A stretch of 64,000 bases of DNA from an uncultured Paracoccaceae bacterium (GTDB lineage: Bacteria > Pseudomonadota > Alphaproteobacteria > Rhodobacterales > Rhodobacteraceae), in NCBI GenBank assembly GCA_937146765.1, contig CAKZRP010000002.1, positions 1 through 64,000 of the forward strand. Reading direction: 5' to 3'. The notes under the pieces were generated by a model, which saw only the letters and a program-made list of their open reading frames with translations, did not search any database and had not been told where the DNA came from. Made by a program: the position numbers and the translations under genes. Below are positions 24,284-33,478 of the stretch, in pieces; position 1 is the first letter of the stretch, and every line of letters begins with the position of its first letter.

Positions 24284-24559
24284 TCACCTCGGAGCGACGT
24301 TAGAACGCTCGGCTTTTAGTCGACAATCCAAGAAGAGTTCTCCTGTGTCGTTCAAAGCGAGGCTGGGGGTCTGAAACCCATCGTTGGCTCGATTGGCCTT
24401 GCCCGGCTCCGTGATCTCCAACACATGCAGGTAGTCGTGGGCTGCAGCTTGGGCATCATCTCTGATCCGGGCCGACGTCTCGTTCAGGCAATTCAGGTAG
24501 ACCTCAACCTCGCTGAAGTAGCGTCGAAACTCCGCCCGGTCGATACAGGAAAGCCACCT
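24284..24559 (-). pseudogene. Decayed reading frame of unknown origin
   Basis: An open minus-strand frame of about 90 codons with coding-like composition: IDRAEFRRYFSEVEVYLN, RIRDDAQAAAHDYLHVLEI and LNDTGELFLDCRLKAERS, ending in TGA at 24284. Two stop codons lie directly upstream and there is no ATG, so it looks like the C-terminal remnant of a deleted gene. I do not recognise the family. Confidence 0.35.
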
Positions 24560-24607
24560 CTATCACATCCTGACGCAAGCATTCGCGACAACGTCGATCC
24601 GACCTGA

Positions 24608-25627
24608 TCAGTCTCCGAGCAACGGGCCAGGCGCAAAAACTTGCTGCCTGGGCTTATCCTCCGGGCGATTAATGCGCTCCAATAAGCCTTCGACAAGGCT
24701 CTTGCCGACGCCTGCCATATCGATGGAATGGTACCGGATCCCCGGAATGCTGAGGTAATCGCACATCCGCGTGTTGTCCCTTGTGATCAGGGCAAAGTCA
24801 CCGGGAGCGGAAATTCCATGCCGCCGCAAGGCGGCAATCGCCCCGAGAAGGCCGAGTTCGGTCACACAGACCATGGCGGTCGGCGGATCCGCCAGAAGCA
24901 GCAGATGATCCAGGGCAGTGCTGGAGGTTTCCATGTCGAAATGATCCGCACCGATCAAGGCCGGATCCGCACTCAGACCGGCTTCCTCGTGCGCCTGAAC
25001 AAAGCCTGAGATACGGTCCGCACTCGCCATGTCGCGCCCGCCGAGAACCTGGAGTGCAATCCGTCGATGGCCTTCGGACAGGAGGTGTGCCGTCGCGGAC
25101 TTCGCAATCCACGCATTATCGATATCAACATAGGCGTGTTGCCGGGTGCTGTCGCTTCGTCCGAAAGTTACAAAAGGAATCCGCATCTCGTCCAGCCAGG
25201 CAATCCTTGTGTCGTCCCGTTCCATCCGGGTGATGATCAAGCCATCCGAGGCTCCGAGCCCAACCGTCTTGCGCACAACCTCGAGCGGATCCTCGTCGGG
25301 CAGGGCGGACTGGACCGATAGCGTATATCCGCTGGCTTGCGCCGCCACCGTCATCCCCTCGATCAGAGGCAGCCGCGCAATGTCAGAGAGAGATGCTTTG
25401 GTTTCGAGCGGCAGGAGCGCAGCCAACACATTTGTCCGTCCGGTACGGAGCGCTTGACCGGTCCGGTTGGGCACGTAGCCCATGACTGTCGCTGCCGCCT
25501 GAACCCGCTTGATGGTCTGGATGTTGACTTCAGGCCCATTCTTGAGCGCGCGGGACACCGTGGTCACGGAGAGTCCCAAAGAGGACGCAAGTTGGCGAAG
25601 ATTGGGGCGAGATGTGGATTTGCTCAT
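24608..25627 (-). CDS. LacI-family transcriptional repressor
   Basis: 339 aa from the ATG at 25627. The N-terminal HTH (NLRQLASSLGLSVTTVSRAL, then MGYVPNRTGQALRTGRT hinge) is typical LacI/PurR; the rest is the periplasmic-binding-protein-like effector domain (DGLIITRMERDDTRI, VDIDNAWIAK, RRIALQVLGG). It is divergent from the ABC-transporter operon across a 236-base gap containing a perfect 22-bp palindrome, its probable operator. Confidence 0.92.
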   Translation of the reverse strand: MSKSTSRPNLRQLASSLGLSVTTVSRALKNGPEVNIQTIKRVQAAATVMGYVPNRTGQALRTGRTNVLAALLPLETKASLSDIARLPLIEGMTVAAQASGYTLSVQSALPDEDPLEVVRKTVGLGASDGLIITRMERDDTRIAWLDEMRIPFVTFGRSDSTRQHAYVDIDNAWIAKSATAHLLSEGHRRIALQVLGGRDMASADRISGFVQAHEEAGLSADPALIGADHFDMETSSTALDHLLLLADPPTAMVCVTELGLLGAIAALRRHGISAPGDFALITRDNTRMCDYLSIPGIRYHSIDMAGVGKSLVEGLLERINRPEDKPRQQVFAPGPLLGD

Positions 25628-25792
25628 GGGTATTCGGGCCGACTCCATGCGTCTTGGATCTGGTCTTGCAGGACTTAGCACGTGTTGCCGCCGGACTTGC
25701 AAGGCTTCCGGAGCGGATGCTCATAACACGGGCACCTCGCGAAAACATGTCAGTACACAAACAAAAAGTCTTCCAAAGAATCGCCAAATCTG

Positions 25793-25814
25793 CAATTCGT
25801 AACGTTACGAATTG
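25793..25814. promoter_or_regulatory. Perfect 22-bp palindrome, probable LacI-family operator
   Basis: Half-site CAATTCGTAAC followed by its exact complement GTTACGAATTG, with the central CG typical of LacI-family operators. It lies 50 bases upstream of the binding-protein start codon, where it would block the transporter promoter. Confidence 0.75.
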
Positions 25815-25863
25815 AAAAAATGCCGCGCAGAAAGGCATTCAACCCCAACCGACAGAGGACACA

Positions 25864-26916
25864 ATGCTACGCAATCCCCTTCCTTCGACGCTCTCCCTGG
25901 CACTTCTTGCCACAGTCTCGCTTCCGACCCTGGTTACCGCGCAGACCTTGACCATCACCGCAGCAGGTGGCGACTACGGTCAGGCCTTGAAAGAGGCCAT
26001 GTGGTCGCCGGCCGCACAGGAACTCGGCTATGACATCCGCGAGGAAAGCCAGAGCGACAGCCTTGCCGCCCTGCGGATGCAGGTGATGTCCGGGACCGTC
26101 ACCACAGACGTGATCCATCTGGGGTCCGCAGAAGCGGCACAGGCGGCGGCACTTGATCTTCTCGAACCACTCGACACCTCGATCGTCGACATGGACTCGC
26201 TGCCCGAAGGGGCGCGCAACGCCTATTGTTTCCCATTCGACAGCTACGGCACCGTCATGGCCTGGAACACTGAGACCTATGGCGAAAACGGCCCCAAGAC
26301 CTGGGCGGAGTTCTGGGATACCAAGACCTTCCCGGGGCGCCGTGCGCTGCGCGCCAATGCGCAGGACAATCTGGAGATCGCATTGCTGTCCGATGGGGTC
26401 GCACCGACGGAGGTCTATGAGGTTCTGTCCTCCGAAACAGGGCTAGAGCGTGCCATTGCGCGGCTTGAGGAACTGAAACCGGATGTGGCGATCTGGTGGA
26501 CCTCGGGAGCCCAGTCCGCGCAGATCCTCGCCGATGGCGAAGTCGATCTGGTGGTGACATGGAATGGCCGCGCCGCCGCGGCAAAGGAGCAGGGTCCGGC
26601 GGATTACAGCTTCAAGGGGTCGATCATCGGCACCGACTGCCTCGCCGTCCCGGCGGGCGCGCAGAATGTCGAGGCGGCGATGAAGCTGATTGCAGGCATG
26701 ACCACCGCCGAGCGCGAAGCCAAGCTGACGGATTACATCCTTTACGGGCCATTGAACAAAGGCGCCTATGAGCCTGGTCTGATCCCCGAAGACCGCCTGC
26801 CGCTGCTGGCCACCGCTCCGCAGAACGCCGGGACCTCTGTCTATTCGGATGCGGCCTGGTGGGTTGAAAACGGCGAAGCGGCCCAGATCGCCTTTGACGA
26901 GATGATCAATCGCTGA
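25864..26916 (+). CDS. ABC transporter substrate-binding protein, polyamine (PotD/PotF)-type
   Basis: 350 aa with a signal peptide (LALLATVSLPTLVTAQ). TLTITAAGGDYGQALKEAMW, then FDSYGTVMAWNTETYG, TWAEFWDTKTFPGRRALR and ILADGEVDLVVTWNGRAAAA, are typical of the PotD-like extracellular solute-binding family that serves polyamines and similar cations. It is the first gene of a four-gene transporter set. The linked MTA/nucleoside phosphorylase hints at a polyamine- or nucleoside-related substrate; true specificity is unknown. Confidence 0.85.
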   Translation: MLRNPLPSTLSLALLATVSLPTLVTAQTLTITAAGGDYGQALKEAMWSPAAQELGYDIREESQSDSLAALRMQVMSGTVTTDVIHLGSAEAAQAAALDLLEPLDTSIVDMDSLPEGARNAYCFPFDSYGTVMAWNTETYGENGPKTWAEFWDTKTFPGRRALRANAQDNLEIALLSDGVAPTEVYEVLSSETGLERAIARLEELKPDVAIWWTSGAQSAQILADGEVDLVVTWNGRAAAAKEQGPADYSFKGSIIGTDCLAVPAGAQNVEAAMKLIAGMTTAEREAKLTDYILYGPLNKGAYEPGLIPEDRLPLLATAPQNAGTSVYSDAAWWVENGEAAQIAFDEMINR

Positions 26917-26952
26917 TCGCCCACCTTCCCCTTTGACCGGCAGGACAGACAC

Positions 26953-27993
26953 ATGACCCCTCTCCCCATCACGATCGAAACCCTGCGCAAGACCTATGGC
27001 GAGTTCACTGCACTTGACGACGTGTCGCTCCGTATCCTGCCGGGCGAATTCCTGACCTTGCTGGGGCCTTCGGGCTCCGGCAAGACCACCTTGCTGATGG
27101 CTCTGGCCGGCTTCACGCGCCCGGACAGCGGCCGTATCGTCATCGGCGATCGAGACGTGACCCGACTGGCGCCCAACAAGCGCGACATTGGCATCGTGTT
27201 TCAGAACTACGCCCTGTTTCCGCATATGTCGGTGCGGGAGAATGTCGAATACCCGTTGAAAATTCGCAAAGTGCCCCGCCGGGAGGCCCGCGACCGGGCC
27301 ATGGCGGCGCTGGAACGGGTGAAGCTTGGCGCCTTTGCGGACCGCGACATTGCCGCGCTTTCGGGCGGTCAGCGCCAGCGCGTCGCCTTGGCGCGCGCCA
27401 TTGTCTATGAGCCGCGGATCATGCTGATGGATGAACCGCTCTCGGCACTGGACAAGAACCTGCGGGAACACATGCAATTCGAGATCCGGCGCTTGCACGA
27501 CGACCTCGGCATCACCACGGTCTATGTGACCCATGACCAGCGCGAGGCGCTGACCATGTCGGATCGGATCGCCGTGATGAGCGCGGGGCGGATCCAGCAG
27601 ATCGACGCGCCACAAGAGATCTATCACCGTCCCCGGTCGGCCTTTGTGGCCGGGTTTATGGGCGAGGCCAATATTTTAGCCGCAACCGACTGCCGCGCGC
27701 TGGACGGCCGACCGATGCAGGGGCCCCATCGGGTGATGGTGCGGGCCGAGAACTTCCATCTCGATCGTTCCGCCTGTGGTCCCGAAGGGCTGAGCCTTGG
27801 CGGCCGGATCGCCGCAATCGCCTTCCGGGGCGAGAATTGGCTGATCCATCTCGCACTGGCCTCGGGCCAGGAGGTGATGTTGTCGATCCCCTCGCGCCAG
27901 TCGGAGGGCTGCGAGAGTCTGAAGCCGGGACAGGACATCACCGCCCATGCCGATGCAAACCATGTCCACTTCCTGGCAGAGGAGGCGGCATGA
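26953..27993 (+). CDS. ABC transporter ATP-binding protein, PotA-type
   Basis: 346 aa. Walker A GPSGSGKTT, Q-loop VFQNYALFPHMSV, signature LSGGQRQRVALARAIV, Walker B IMLMDEPLSALD and switch His in VYVTHDQ are all intact, followed by a TOBE-type regulatory C-terminus (about 240-346). It energises the permeases encoded next; its stop overlaps the first permease start (ATGA). Confidence 0.95.
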   Translation: MTPLPITIETLRKTYGEFTALDDVSLRILPGEFLTLLGPSGSGKTTLLMALAGFTRPDSGRIVIGDRDVTRLAPNKRDIGIVFQNYALFPHMSVRENVEYPLKIRKVPRREARDRAMAALERVKLGAFADRDIAALSGGQRQRVALARAIVYEPRIMLMDEPLSALDKNLREHMQFEIRRLHDDLGITTVYVTHDQREALTMSDRIAVMSAGRIQQIDAPQEIYHRPRSAFVAGFMGEANILAATDCRALDGRPMQGPHRVMVRAENFHLDRSACGPEGLSLGGRIAAIAFRGENWLIHLALASGQEVMLSIPSRQSEGCESLKPGQDITAHADANHVHFLAEEAA

Positions 27994-28886
27994 CCCGCAT
28001 AGATCCTGCAGTGTCCGCCACCGCCGATCTGCGCCGCGACCTGCGACGTGAGACCGCGTTCTTTCTGTCCCTCTCGCTGCCCGCACTGGTGCTGGTAGGG
28101 CTCTGTGCCATGCTGCCGATCCTGTGGATCCTGCGGCAGAGCTTTCTGACCCTGCGCGGCACCTACACGCTGTCGAACTGGGAAAAGCTGCTCAGCAGCG
28201 ATCTCACCTGGCGGGCGATCTGGAGCACGGTGGAGCTCTCCGCTGGTACGCTCGTCCTGTGCTGCATTCTCGGCTTGCCGCTCGCGCTGGCGCTGGCTTC
28301 GGCGCCGCAAAAACTGGCCAACCGGCTACTGGTTTTGCTGATGTTGCCGCTGTGGACCTCGATCCTGGTACGAACCTATGGCTGGCTCGTTCTGCTGCGC
28401 CGCGATGGGTTGGTCAATCAGGGCCTCCAGAGCATCGGCCTGACCGATACACCGCTGGCGCTGGTCTATAATTTCACCGGCACGCTGATCGGCATGGTGC
28501 ATTTCATGCTGCCGCTGTTCGTGCTGCCGACCTATGCGGCGCTGCGAGACATCGATCACAACACGATCCGCGCCAGCGCCAGCATGGGCGCCTCGCTGCC
28601 GCGCACACTTGTCAGCGTAGTGTTGCCGCTGGCAGCGGGCGGCATCCGCTCTGGGTCGATGATCGTCTTCATCTATACGCTCGGCTTTTTCATCACGCCC
28701 GCCATCCTGGGCGGTGGGCAGGTGAACCCGATCGCCATCCGGATCGAACGTACGCTCTCTACCTTCCAGAACTGGGGTGCCGCCTCTGCCCTTGGCATCC
28801 TGTTGTTGCTGCTTGTGGCCCTTGCCGCGGCGCTGCTGGTCGGGGTGCGCCATCTTCTGAGCCGCAGAGGAGGCCACCATGCTTGA
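27990..28886 (+). CDS. ABC transporter permease, PotB-type
   Basis: 298 aa from the ATG at 27990 overlapping the upstream stop. Six hydrophobic segments are visible; the EAA-loop region reads TIRASASMGASLPRTLVSVV. An extended N-terminus precedes the first membrane helix (LSLPALVLVGLCAMLPILWI). It pairs with the next permease to form the transmembrane pore and overlaps it by 8 bases. Confidence 0.9.
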   Translation: MTRIDPAVSATADLRRDLRRETAFFLSLSLPALVLVGLCAMLPILWILRQSFLTLRGTYTLSNWEKLLSSDLTWRAIWSTVELSAGTLVLCCILGLPLALALASAPQKLANRLLVLLMLPLWTSILVRTYGWLVLLRRDGLVNQGLQSIGLTDTPLALVYNFTGTLIGMVHFMLPLFVLPTYAALRDIDHNTIRASASMGASLPRTLVSVVLPLAAGGIRSGSMIVFIYTLGFFITPAILGGGQVNPIAIRIERTLSTFQNWGAASALGILLLLLVALAAALLVGVRHLLSRRGGHHA

Positions 28887-29667
28887 GTCCTTTGACAACC
28901 GTGGCTTCAAGATCGCCATGTGGATCATCGCCGCGCTGATCCTTGGGTTTCTGATCCTGCCCACTCTGATCGTGGTGCCCTTGTCCTTTTCCGGCTCGGA
29001 CCTGCTGGAGTTTCCGCCGAGCACGTTCTCGCTGCGCTGGTATCAGAGCTTTTTCGGCTCCACCTCTTGGATGCTGGCGCTCAAGACCTCGCTGCTTCTT
29101 GGTGCCTTGACAGCCCTGCTGGCGGTGCCGGTCAGCCTGGCCGCCTGCATCGCGATGAACCGCCTCGGCGGGATCAAATCCCGGGTGCTATACACCTATG
29201 TGCTCTCACCTTCGGTGATCCCGGGCATCCTGCTGGCGATCGGCTTGTTCTTTGTGCTGGCGAAACTGAAGCTGATCGGCACGCTGAGTGGCGTCCTGGT
29301 AGGACATGTCGTCCTCGCCATCCCGGTGACGACGATCGTCCTTTTTCCCGCCGTCTCGCGGTTTGACTGGGGGCAGGTGGATGCCGCCCGCAGCCTCGGT
29401 GCCGGTTGGCTGCGCGCCATCACCGGGATCTTGGTGCCGCAGCTGAACTTCACCTTGCTGACCGCCGCGCTGATGGCCTTCCTCACGTCGCTCGACGAGG
29501 CGGTGGTCTCGATTTTTGTCGCAGCCGGTGACAGCGCCACACTGCCCAAGTTGATGTTCCTGTCCCTGCGCGACCAAATCGACCCGACCATCGCCGCCAT
29601 TTCCACCCTCTGGACCGTCTTGGTGGTCGCCGTGGTGCTGCTCGTCAACGCCCGCCGCGCCCCTTGA
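28879..29667 (+). CDS. ABC transporter permease, PotC-type
   Basis: 262 aa with six membrane segments (first: IAMWIIAALILGFLILPTLI); the EAA-like loop reads DAARSLGAGWLRAITGILVP. PotC-type partners of PotB-like permeases have this length. The start lies within the end of the previous permease gene. The phosphorylase gene follows after 20 bases. Confidence 0.9.
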   Translation: MLESFDNRGFKIAMWIIAALILGFLILPTLIVVPLSFSGSDLLEFPPSTFSLRWYQSFFGSTSWMLALKTSLLLGALTALLAVPVSLAACIAMNRLGGIKSRVLYTYVLSPSVIPGILLAIGLFFVLAKLKLIGTLSGVLVGHVVLAIPVTTIVLFPAVSRFDWGQVDAARSLGAGWLRAITGILVPQLNFTLLTAALMAFLTSLDEAVVSIFVAAGDSATLPKLMFLSLRDQIDPTIAAISTLWTVLVVAVVLLVNARRAP

Positions 29668-29687
29668 AAACCGGGAGCCTCCCTTAG

Positions 29688-30602
29688 ATGAACGACGACC
29701 CCCTCCACAGCACCAGCCCGATGCCTGCAGACATTCCGCAAGTGCGACTTGCCCTTATCACAGGCTCGGCAAACTGGGGCCTCGCTTTCCCCGAGGATAT
29801 CGGCATGACCGGTGTCAGCGTCCTCGAACGGGACAGGGTCTTTGACACCCCCTGGGGGCCGTCGGAGAATTGGAAGCTGCTTGAGTTTTCCGGCGAGGTG
29901 ACGCCGGATGGCCAGCCCCACCGGGCGCTGTGCATGTATTCCCATGGCAACCCGCGAAATGAAATCGACCACGCCTGCCACCGCAGGGCCTTCTGGGTGC
30001 TACAAGAGGCCGGGGTCAAACAGGTCCTTGCCAGTTCGACCATGGGCGCCGTCAACAAGGCGATCCAGCCGGGCGATTTGGCAATTGCCGCCGATATCAT
30101 CGAGTTGACACAAACGCCCTACTCGCTCCTGCCCGGGCGTCAGCGGTTTGATGCCTCCGGCAAGGCGATCATCTGCGCCGAATGCGCCGCAGTGCTCGCC
30201 GAGACCGCGCGCGAGGTTTGGCCGACCCACTGCCGCATCCACGGGATCGAACAGGGTCTGGTCGCGGCGCATTCCTACGGGCCGCGCCTGACGACACCGG
30301 CCGAAGCCATCGCCTTCCGATCCATGGGGGCGGATCTGATCAACCACTCGCTGGCACCGGAAGCCACGTTGAGCCGCGAGATCGGCGCGTGTTTTGTGCC
30401 TCTGGCTTTTGTCACTGCGGGGTTCAACGATTACATGAACAGGGATCGGGGGACCTTGCTGCAGGAAGACGTCCTGCCAAGCCTCTCCCGTATCGCATCA
30501 GAACTTGCCTTGCTGACAGTGCTGAGATTGCTGGACCGGAGGTCTTGCGCCTGTCAGACGCTGAGATCGCCGCAGCCTGCGGAAAGATATGATCGCCACT
30601 AA
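29688..30602 (+). CDS. 5'-methylthioadenosine/purine nucleoside phosphorylase-family protein
   Basis: 304 aa of the trimeric PNP/MTAP superfamily: ASSTMGAVNKAIQPGDLAIA matches the SAVGSL...PGDLVI block, AHSYGPRLTTPAEAIAFRSM matches xxGPRFETPAE, and GADLINHSLAPEATLSREIG matches GADVVGMTxxPEAxLARE; CFVPLAFVTAGFND follows. It would cleave a purine nucleoside such as methylthioadenosine with phosphate. The N-terminal phosphate-binding loop (ALITGSANWG) is atypical. It is last in the LacI-regulated transport operon and convergent with nagA. MTA is a by-product of spermidine synthesis, which fits a polyamine-type transporter. Confidence 0.75.
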   Translation: MNDDPLHSTSPMPADIPQVRLALITGSANWGLAFPEDIGMTGVSVLERDRVFDTPWGPSENWKLLEFSGEVTPDGQPHRALCMYSHGNPRNEIDHACHRRAFWVLQEAGVKQVLASSTMGAVNKAIQPGDLAIAADIIELTQTPYSLLPGRQRFDASGKAIICAECAAVLAETAREVWPTHCRIHGIEQGLVAAHSYGPRLTTPAEAIAFRSMGADLINHSLAPEATLSREIGACFVPLAFVTAGFNDYMNRDRGTLLQEDVLPSLSRIASELALLTVLRLLDRRSCACQTLRSPQPAERYDRH

Positions 30603-30610
30603 GGGTTCCC

Positions 30611-31798
30611 TTATTCCGCCCGGGGCCCAGCAGCCAATCCGGTGCTTTTCCGAGGGAAGAAGCACCCATCCACAACAACCGCTTGCGCTGTGAGGTGCCG
30701 GTCCAGAACTGTCAGCGAAGCGCGGTAGCCGGGAGTGACCCGCCCCAGTTCCTGCTCAAGCCCAAGCGCGCGGGCAGGGTTTGTGGAAGTCATCGCCAAG
30801 GCCTCTGCAAGTGGCAGTCCGACCTCATGCACCAGATTGCGCAGGGTTTCATCCATGGCGATATGCGCCCCGGCAAGACGCCCTTGGGCGTTGGCAAGCC
30901 TGCTCTTGTCGCGGAAGACGGTCTGACCATAAAGGTCGAAGGTTACCGCCTCGCCCGCCAGCGTGAGCATCGCGTCGGTCACCGCACAAAGACGCGCGCC
31001 CAGCATTTGATGTGCAAGGGCGATATTGGCCCAATCCACATGCACCCCGTCGGCGATGATCCCGGCATGGAGGCGCGGCGAGGTCAGCACCGCACCGACC
31101 ACCCCGGGATCCCGTCCTGCCAATGGTGGCATGGCGTTGAACAGATGGGTGGCCAACCGTAGCCCGTCCCCCTCGGCGGTGCGAACCTCGGCAAGGCTGG
31201 CGGCGGAATGGCCGATGGCAAGGCAGACACCGGCGGCGGCCAGCCGCGCCAGAGCGCCCTCGGGCTGGCACTCGGGCGCGAGGGTCAGCATCAGCACCCC
31301 CGGGAACTCGGCGCAAAGGGCAGTGAGATCCGCCTCGTCCAATGGACGAATGGCTTTCGCCGGGTGGATACCGGGCCGTTCCGGCGACAGAAAGGGCCCT
31401 TCGAGATGCACTCCCAGAATTCCCGGCACCCCATGGTTCAACGCCGCCCGCCCGGCCTCCAGCGCCAGAAGATAGTCCTGTCCCGGCGCGGTGATGAAGG
31501 TGGGCAACAGATGTGCGGTGCCCCCCTGCCGTGCGCCCATGGCAATCCGGGCAAGACTCTCTGCGCAGGGGGCGAAGTTGAACTGCACATCCGCCGCGCC
31601 ATTGATCTGCATGTCGATAAAGCCCGGGGCGACGATGGGCGCCCGGGGCAGCTGCGCCTCCTCGCCGGGCAGGGCGTCCCGGACCCGGGTGATGCGCCCC
31701 TCCGCGATTTCGACCACCTGACGGAGGCGCGGGCTCTGGCCGATCCCGTCATAGAGCGCCTCGGCGTAGAGATGCGAAGGGCGATCAGGCGAGGACAC
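30611..31798 (-). CDS. nagA: N-acetylglucosamine-6-phosphate deacetylase
   Basis: 395 aa amidohydrolase-superfamily enzyme: APGFIDMQINGAADVQFN, LGVHLEGPFLSPERPGIHP, LAIGHSAASLAEV and ATHLFNAMPPLAGRDPG contain the metal and substrate residues; VTDAMLTLAG holds the catalytic Asp. It removes acetate from GlcNAc-6-P to give glucosamine-6-P. The start overlaps nagB by 14 bases. Last gene of the minus-strand sialic-acid operon. Confidence 0.95.
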   Translation of the reverse strand: MSSPDRPSHLYAEALYDGIGQSPRLRQVVEIAEGRITRVRDALPGEEAQLPRAPIVAPGFIDMQINGAADVQFNFAPCAESLARIAMGARQGGTAHLLPTFITAPGQDYLLALEAGRAALNHGVPGILGVHLEGPFLSPERPGIHPAKAIRPLDEADLTALCAEFPGVLMLTLAPECQPEGALARLAAAGVCLAIGHSAASLAEVRTAEGDGLRLATHLFNAMPPLAGRDPGVVGAVLTSPRLHAGIIADGVHVDWANIALAHQMLGARLCAVTDAMLTLAGEAVTFDLYGQTVFRDKSRLANAQGRLAGAHIAMDETLRNLVHEVGLPLAEALAMTSTNPARALGLEQELGRVTPGYRASLTVLDRHLTAQAVVVDGCFFPRKSTGLAAGPRAE

Positions 31799-32564
31799 GG
31801 TCTTGCCCCTCCGGATGCACGTGCTCGTAATAGGCCCCCAACCGCAGATCCCGCGCCGCCGCCCGGTCCAGCACCACGGTGGTGGCCGGATGCTGCTGCA
31901 GCGCCGAAGCCGGGCAGATCGCGCTCAGGGCGCCCTCGACCATGGCCGCCACCGCCTGCGCCTTGGCAGGCCCGGTGGCGAGCAGAAGGCAGGCCCGCGC
32001 CTCGAGGATGGTGGCGACCCCCATGGTGATGGCAAAGCGTGGTACATCCGCCTCGCGCTCGAAATAGATCCGGTTGGCCTGCCTCGTGCTCTCGGTCAGG
32101 GTCTTGACCCGGGTGCGCGACCCGAGGCTGGAGGTCGGCTCGTTAAAACCGATATGGCCGTTGCTGCCGAGACCGAGCAGTTGCAGGTCGATGCCGCCCG
32201 CCTCGGCGATCCTCCCCTCGTAGCGGATCGCCTCGCAGTGGACGTCCCGCGCATCGCCCTTCGGCAGATGGGCGCGGGCCCGGTCGATGTCGATGTGGTC
32301 AAACAGCGCCGCGCGCATGTAGCGGTGATAGGAACAGGGGTGATCCGCCCCGAGGCCGACATATTCGTCGAGGTTGAAACTGGTGACCCCCGCAAACCGC
32401 AAGCCCTCGGCGTGAAGCTGGCACAGCCGCGCGTAAAGCGGCAGCATGGTGCCACCGGTGGCCAACCCCAGAACCGCCCGGGGCTTCTGCGTGATAGTCT
32501 GCGCGATGATCCCCGCGGCCCGGGATATCGCCGCCTCGGCCGTGTCGAGAATGAGCACTTTCAT
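31785..32564 (-). CDS. nagB: Glucosamine-6-phosphate deaminase
   Basis: 259 aa. GLATGGTMLPLYARL, TSFNLDEYVGLGADHPCSYH and LLGLGSNGHIGFNEPTSSLG are the NagB active-site motifs. It converts glucosamine-6-P to fructose-6-P and ammonia, the last step of sialic-acid breakdown. The ATG at 32564 overlaps the nanK stop by 4 bases. Confidence 0.95.
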   Translation of the reverse strand: MKVLILDTAEAAISRAAGIIAQTITQKPRAVLGLATGGTMLPLYARLCQLHAEGLRFAGVTSFNLDEYVGLGADHPCSYHRYMRAALFDHIDIDRARAHLPKGDARDVHCEAIRYEGRIAEAGGIDLQLLGLGSNGHIGFNEPTSSLGSRTRVKTLTESTRQANRIYFEREADVPRFAITMGVATILEARACLLLATGPAKAQAVAAMVEGALSAICPASALQQHPATTVVLDRAAARDLRLGAYYEHVHPEGQDRVLA

Positions 32565-33478
32565 CGCTGGGTCTCCTGTGTGTCGAGGGCGCGCAGCAGC
32601 GCGCCGGTCAGGGCGCTGTCCTGCCCCAGTGCCGCCGCGCACAGTTCCGGCCGAAACAGCGGGGGCTCCTGCGCCAATGCAGTTTGCACGCGGTCCAGAT
32701 AACCCGGCGCCAGCCCGATCGACCCGCCGAGGGCCACCCGCTCGAGCCCCAGCGCGGCGGTGAGATCCGCCACCAGACAGGCAATGGCGCGAGCAGAGCG
32801 TGCAACCAGCTCCTCGGCCCATGCGTCGCCCACGGCGGCGGCGGTAAAGACCCCGCGCGCATCCCGGCCCGGATGGCCAGCAGCCGCTGCCGCTACCGCC
32901 AGGGCACGCCCTCCGGCGATGCTCTCGACTGTCCCGCGCCGCTCCGAACCGCAGAGGTCCCGCGCGTCGGGGCTGGAAACAAAGCCCACATGGCCGGCCA
33001 GCCCGTTGCCACTGTCGAGCAACCGCCGGCCGAGGACCAAGCCGCCACCCACCCCGGTCGAAACCGTCAGGTACAGGAAATTCTCGGCCCCCCGTCCGGA
33101 GCCCAACTGATATTCCGCCCAGGCCGCCGCCGCCGCATCGTTGAGCGCCCGGGCCGCGCCGAAGCGCGCGGCGAGCATCTCGGCAAGGGGGACATCCGCG
33201 ACCCGGCGCAACGTGCCGGTATTGACCGCCCCCCAGCAGCCGTTGCGGCCCAGGCGTCCGGTCACGGCCACCCCCAGCGGCGCGCCCCTTTGGTGTCCGA
33301 GCCGCGCCAGAAGCTCTGCCATCGCCGCGATCTGCGCCTCGGGACCGGCGCTGCCATCGGTTGCGGTTTGGGCGCGGGCCACCACCCGCCCCGCCTCAAG
33401 GCGCGCGGCCGCCAGTTTGGTGCCGCCAAGATCCACCGCAAAGCCGCTCAGCGCCCGCACGGGCGTTGCATTCCTCAT
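32561..33478 (-). CDS. nanK: ROK-family N-acetylmannosamine kinase
   Basis: 305 aa ROK sugar kinase: [11 protein letters not shown] phosphate loop, [13 protein letters not shown] catalytic Asp region, [14 protein letters not shown] second phosphate loop. The conserved zinc cluster is reduced (only [16 protein letters not shown] is seen), as in some NanK. It phosphorylates ManNAc to ManNAc-6-P. The position between nanE and nagB supports nanK over other ROK kinases. Confidence 0.88.
   Translation of the reverse strand: MRNATPVRALSGFAVDLGGTKLAAARLEAGRVVARAQTATDGSAGPEAQIAAMAELLARLGHQRGAPLGVAVTGRLGRNGCWGAVNTGTLRRVADVPLAEMLAARFGAARALNDAAAAAWAEYQLGSGRGAENFLYLTVSTGVGGGLVLGRRLLDSGNGLAGHVGFVSSPDARDLCGSERRGTVESIAGGRALAVAAAAAGHPGRDARGVFTAAAVGDAWAEELVARSARAIACLVADLTAALGLERVALGGSIGLAPGYLDRVQTALAQEPPLFRPELCAAALGQDSALTGALLRALDTQETQR

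Noticed and set aside
30600..30613. TAAGGG-TT-CCCTTA palindrome between the phosphorylase and nagA stops as a bidirectional terminator
   Set aside because: A two-base loop cannot form a stable hairpin and no T-runs flank it.
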